Translations under genes and position numbers: made by a program
Shown: piece by piece, positions 5,382-7,292 of the stretch
Position numbering within the stretch: the stretch's first letter is position 1
How the letters are laid out: every line of letters begins with the position of its first letter
Notes under the pieces: model-generated
Databases searched by the model: none
Told to the model about the DNA's origin: nothing
The model's input: the letters and a program-made list of their open reading frames with translations, nothing else
Assembly: GCA_947628125.1 (NCBI GenBank)
Contig: CANQYR010000051.1
Location: forward strand, 1-7,292
Origin: an uncultured Bacilli bacterium
GTDB lineage: Bacteria > Bacillota_I > Bacilli_A > RF39 > UBA660
Direction: 5' to 3'
DNA: 7,292 nt

Positions 5382-7292
5382 TTTATTTTCTAATGATGCT
5401 TTTGTTAATGGTTTAAGTATTGATGGGTTAACTTTAGAGTTAGCAAGTTTTTATGTGCTTGAGTATTTTCGGCGTCTTAAGAGTTCGGTGGTGGTTTTAG
5501 CTAATTCTCTTTATGAGGCTAATAGTATTTTTTCGTCTTTGAAAACTTATACGGATCAGGTTTTATTGTTTCCAATGGATGATTTTTTGACGAGTGTGGC
5601 GGTGGCTATTTCACCGGAGTTAAAGTTACAGCGGTTGGAGGTTTTAGAGAAGCTTAAGTCTGGTGATTATATTGTTGTTACTAACTTGATGGGGTATTTA
5701 CATTTTAATGAGGCTGCTAATAGTAAATTAGATGTAAAGTTAGATGTTGGTCAAAATATTTCCCGGGAAATAATAATTGAAAAACTTGAGGAGTTTGGGT
5801 ATAAGCGGGATTCGATGGTAACGATGACGGGTGAGTATGCGGTTAGAGGTTTTATTTTGGATGTTTTTTTGCCGATGTTTTCGCATCCGATTAGAATAGA
5901 ATTTTTTGGGGATAGTATTGAGTCTATTCGTTATTTTGATGAGAATACGCAGCGGTCAAGTGAAGATGTTACTAGTGTTGTTTTAAAAGCGCTTAAGGAA
6001 AATGTAAGTGGGTCTTTTAGTTCTTTACTTGATTATGTGTCAAAGCGGGCGGTTATTTATTATAATTATCAGCAGATTATGGCTGGTTATCAGAATTTAT
6101 GTTTGGAGGTAGTTGATTACAATGAGAAAGAGGGTATGAGTGGTTATAAACATTTTTTTGCTTTTGAAGATATACGTCCTGATTTTAGTATTTTTTTGAA
6201 TATTATTGAAAAATCTACGGCTAGTGATGTTTTACATTTTGAGAGTAAGGAAATGCTTTTGTTTCATGGTGATTTTGATTTGCTTTTGAAAACGGTTAAT
6301 GATTTTATGAATGATGGTAAGGTAGTTGTGTTTGTTTTGCCTTTGAAAAAGCAACTGAATTTTGTGCGGGAGATTTTTGGAGATAATATTCATTTGGTTA
6401 AGGATAATAATTTTAGTTTAAAATCAGTTAATGTTTTAGAAGGTAAGCTTAATCGTGGTTTTATTTTTAACAATATGGCTTTTATTAGTGAGTATGATAT
6501 TTTTGATATTAAAAGAGAGGTCCGTTATAAGAATAACTTTAAGATGGGTCATAAGGTTTTTTCTTTAGATTCTTTAAAGGTTGGGGATTATGTTGTTCAT
6601 CTAGCGCATGGTATTGGTATTTATGGTGGAGTTAAGGCTTTAAGTGTTGATGGGATGCTTAAGGATTATATTCAGATTCAGTATTATGGTAATGATAAGG
6701 TTTATATTCCGGTTGAGAAGATTTCTTCGATTTACAAGTACAGTGATTCAGATGGTAGTAAGCCGATGATTAATAAGCTTAATTCTTTGAGTTGGGAAAA
6801 AAAGAAGCAAAGTGTACAGAAAAGAATTAAGGTTTTTTCGGAGGAATTAATAAAGTTATATGCTAAGCGTTTACAAGTTAAGGGTGAATCTTATAAGCCT
6901 GATGTTTTGGAGGATATGTTTAAGAGTAGTTTTGGTTATGAGGAAACTTTAGATCAGGCGCGGGCGATTGATGATGTTTTATATGATTTGGAAAAGCCTA
7001 TTCCAATGGACCGTTTATTATGTGGTGATGTAGGTTTTGGAAAGACGGAGGTTGCTTTTCGGGCGATGTTTCGAACGGTTATAAATAATAGGCAAGTACT
7101 TTATTTATGTCCAACGACTATATTATCTAAGCAGCAGTATGAGAGTGCTTTAGAAAGGTTTAGGGATTATCCAGTTACGATTGAGTTATTAAACCGTTTT
7201 ACTTCTTCAAAGGATGTTAAGAGGATTTTAAGTGATATTAAAAGTGGGAAGGTTGATATTGTTTTTGGAACACACCGGTTATTAAGTGATGA
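5374..7292 (+). CDS. mfd: Transcription-repair coupling factor Mfd (3'-truncated by window edge)
   Basis: Mfd is a DNA translocase that removes RNA polymerase stalled at lesions and recruits UvrA for nucleotide excision repair. Translation from 5374 is open to the window edge, giving 639 complete residues of a protein usually about 1150 long. The UvrB-like N-terminal module includes VVVLANSLYEA, ISPELKLQRLEVL, and GEYAVRGFILDVFLP (153–167). The RNA polymerase-interacting (CarD-like) domain at about 400–460 contains GDYVVHLAHGIGIYGG and VYIPVEKIS. Helicase motif I is GDVGFGKTE (551–559, lysine 557), motif Ia CPTTIL is at 579–584, and GTHRLLSD starts at 632. The DEEQ box would follow just past the edge. 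Lysine 557 aligns with E. coli K634, so the part before it is about 77 residues shorter. The ATG overlaps pth by 8 bases, with AGGTGG (5365–5370) just upstream. Ten of its 27 visible arginines use CGG. Confidence 0.97.
   Translation, partial: MNSLFSNDAFVNGLSIDGLTLELASFYVLEYFRRLKSSVVVLANSLYEANSIFSSLKTYTDQVLLFPMDDFLTSVAVAISPELKLQRLEVLEKLKSGDYIVVTNLMGYLHFNEAANSKLDVKLDVGQNISREIIIEKLEEFGYKRDSMVTMTGEYAVRGFILDVFLPMFSHPIRIEFFGDSIESIRYFDENTQRSSEDVTSVVLKALKENVSGSFSSLLDYVSKRAVIYYNYQQIMAGYQNLCLEVVDYNEKEGMSGYKHFFAFEDIRPDFSIFLNIIEKSTASDVLHFESKEMLLFHGDFDLLLKTVNDFMNDGKVVVFVLPLKKQLNFVREIFGDNIHLVKDNNFSLKSVNVLEGKLNRGFIFNNMAFISEYDIFDIKREVRYKNNFKMGHKVFSLDSLKVGDYVVHLAHGIGIYGGVKALSVDGMLKDYIQIQYYGNDKVYIPVEKISSIYKYSDSDGSKPMINKLNSLSWEKKKQSVQKRIKVFSEELIKLYAKRLQVKGESYKPDVLEDMFKSSFGYEETLDQARAIDDVLYDLEKPIPMDRLLCGDVGFGKTEVAFRAMFRTVINNRQVLYLCPTTILSKQQYESALERFRDYPVTIELLNRFTSSKDVKRILSDIKSGKVDIVFGTHRLLSD

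Noticed and set aside
1..7292. Mobile elements, CRISPR arrays, tRNA or rRNA genes, riboswitches, toxin–antitoxin or defence genes
   Set aside because: Coding sequence covers nearly all of the window with identified housekeeping genes, and no direct repeat array, cloverleaf or terminal inverted repeat was seen.

Overview
The window is ordinary chromosomal housekeeping DNA from a very A+T-rich, low-GC Gram-positive bacterium (Bacillota, or a close relative of the Mollicutes/Erysipelotrichia type). This assignment rests on gene order and composition, not on a database match. The order dnaX–ybaB/yaaK–recR–bofA–holB–ricT–trmN6, followed by pth–mfd, is a condensed version of the origin-proximal region of Bacillus subtilis. 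TGA is used as a stop (holB ends in TGA inside an ATGA overlap) and tryptophan is TGG, so the standard bacterial code applies and the Mycoplasma/Spiroplasma code is unlikely. All genes lie on the + strand, which is rich in T and G and poor in C, as expected for leading-strand genes in such genomes.

Layout: positions 2–1351 hold the 3' part of dnaX (clamp-loader tau/gamma). Next come the nucleoid-associated ybaB/ebfC gene (1366–1662) and recR (1664–2269), packed with gaps of 1–14 bases. A weak, almost pure A/T hairpin with a T-rich tail overlaps the recR stop and may be a terminator or attenuator. A short BofA-family membrane protein (2307–2495) follows. Then come holB (delta', 2513–3349), ricT (Y-complex Fe-S protein, 3346–4134), trmN6/yabB (tRNA methyltransferase, 4118–4831), pth (peptidyl-tRNA hydrolase, 4833–5381) and the 5' part of mfd (5374 to the window end). 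No non-coding stretch is longer than about 40 bases, and no clear promoter was seen, so this looks like one or two long operons whose ends lie outside the window.

The genes fall into a few functions. DnaX and delta' belong to the replicative clamp loader. YbaB, RecR and Mfd act in nucleoid organisation, recombinational repair and transcription-coupled repair. RicT (mRNA maturation), TrmN6 (tRNA modification) and Pth (peptidyl-tRNA recycling) act in RNA metabolism and translation. Several genes found in the B. subtilis version are missing here: yaaL, tmk, yaaQ, yaaR, yabA and fin.

I found no mobile element, CRISPR array, RNA gene or candidate for a new system. The points most worth a second look are the minimal BofA homologue, the hairpin at the recR stop, the sharp gene-to-gene difference in use of the arginine codon CGG, the shortened N-terminal part of Mfd, and single-residue departures from strong family motifs in DnaX and Pth.
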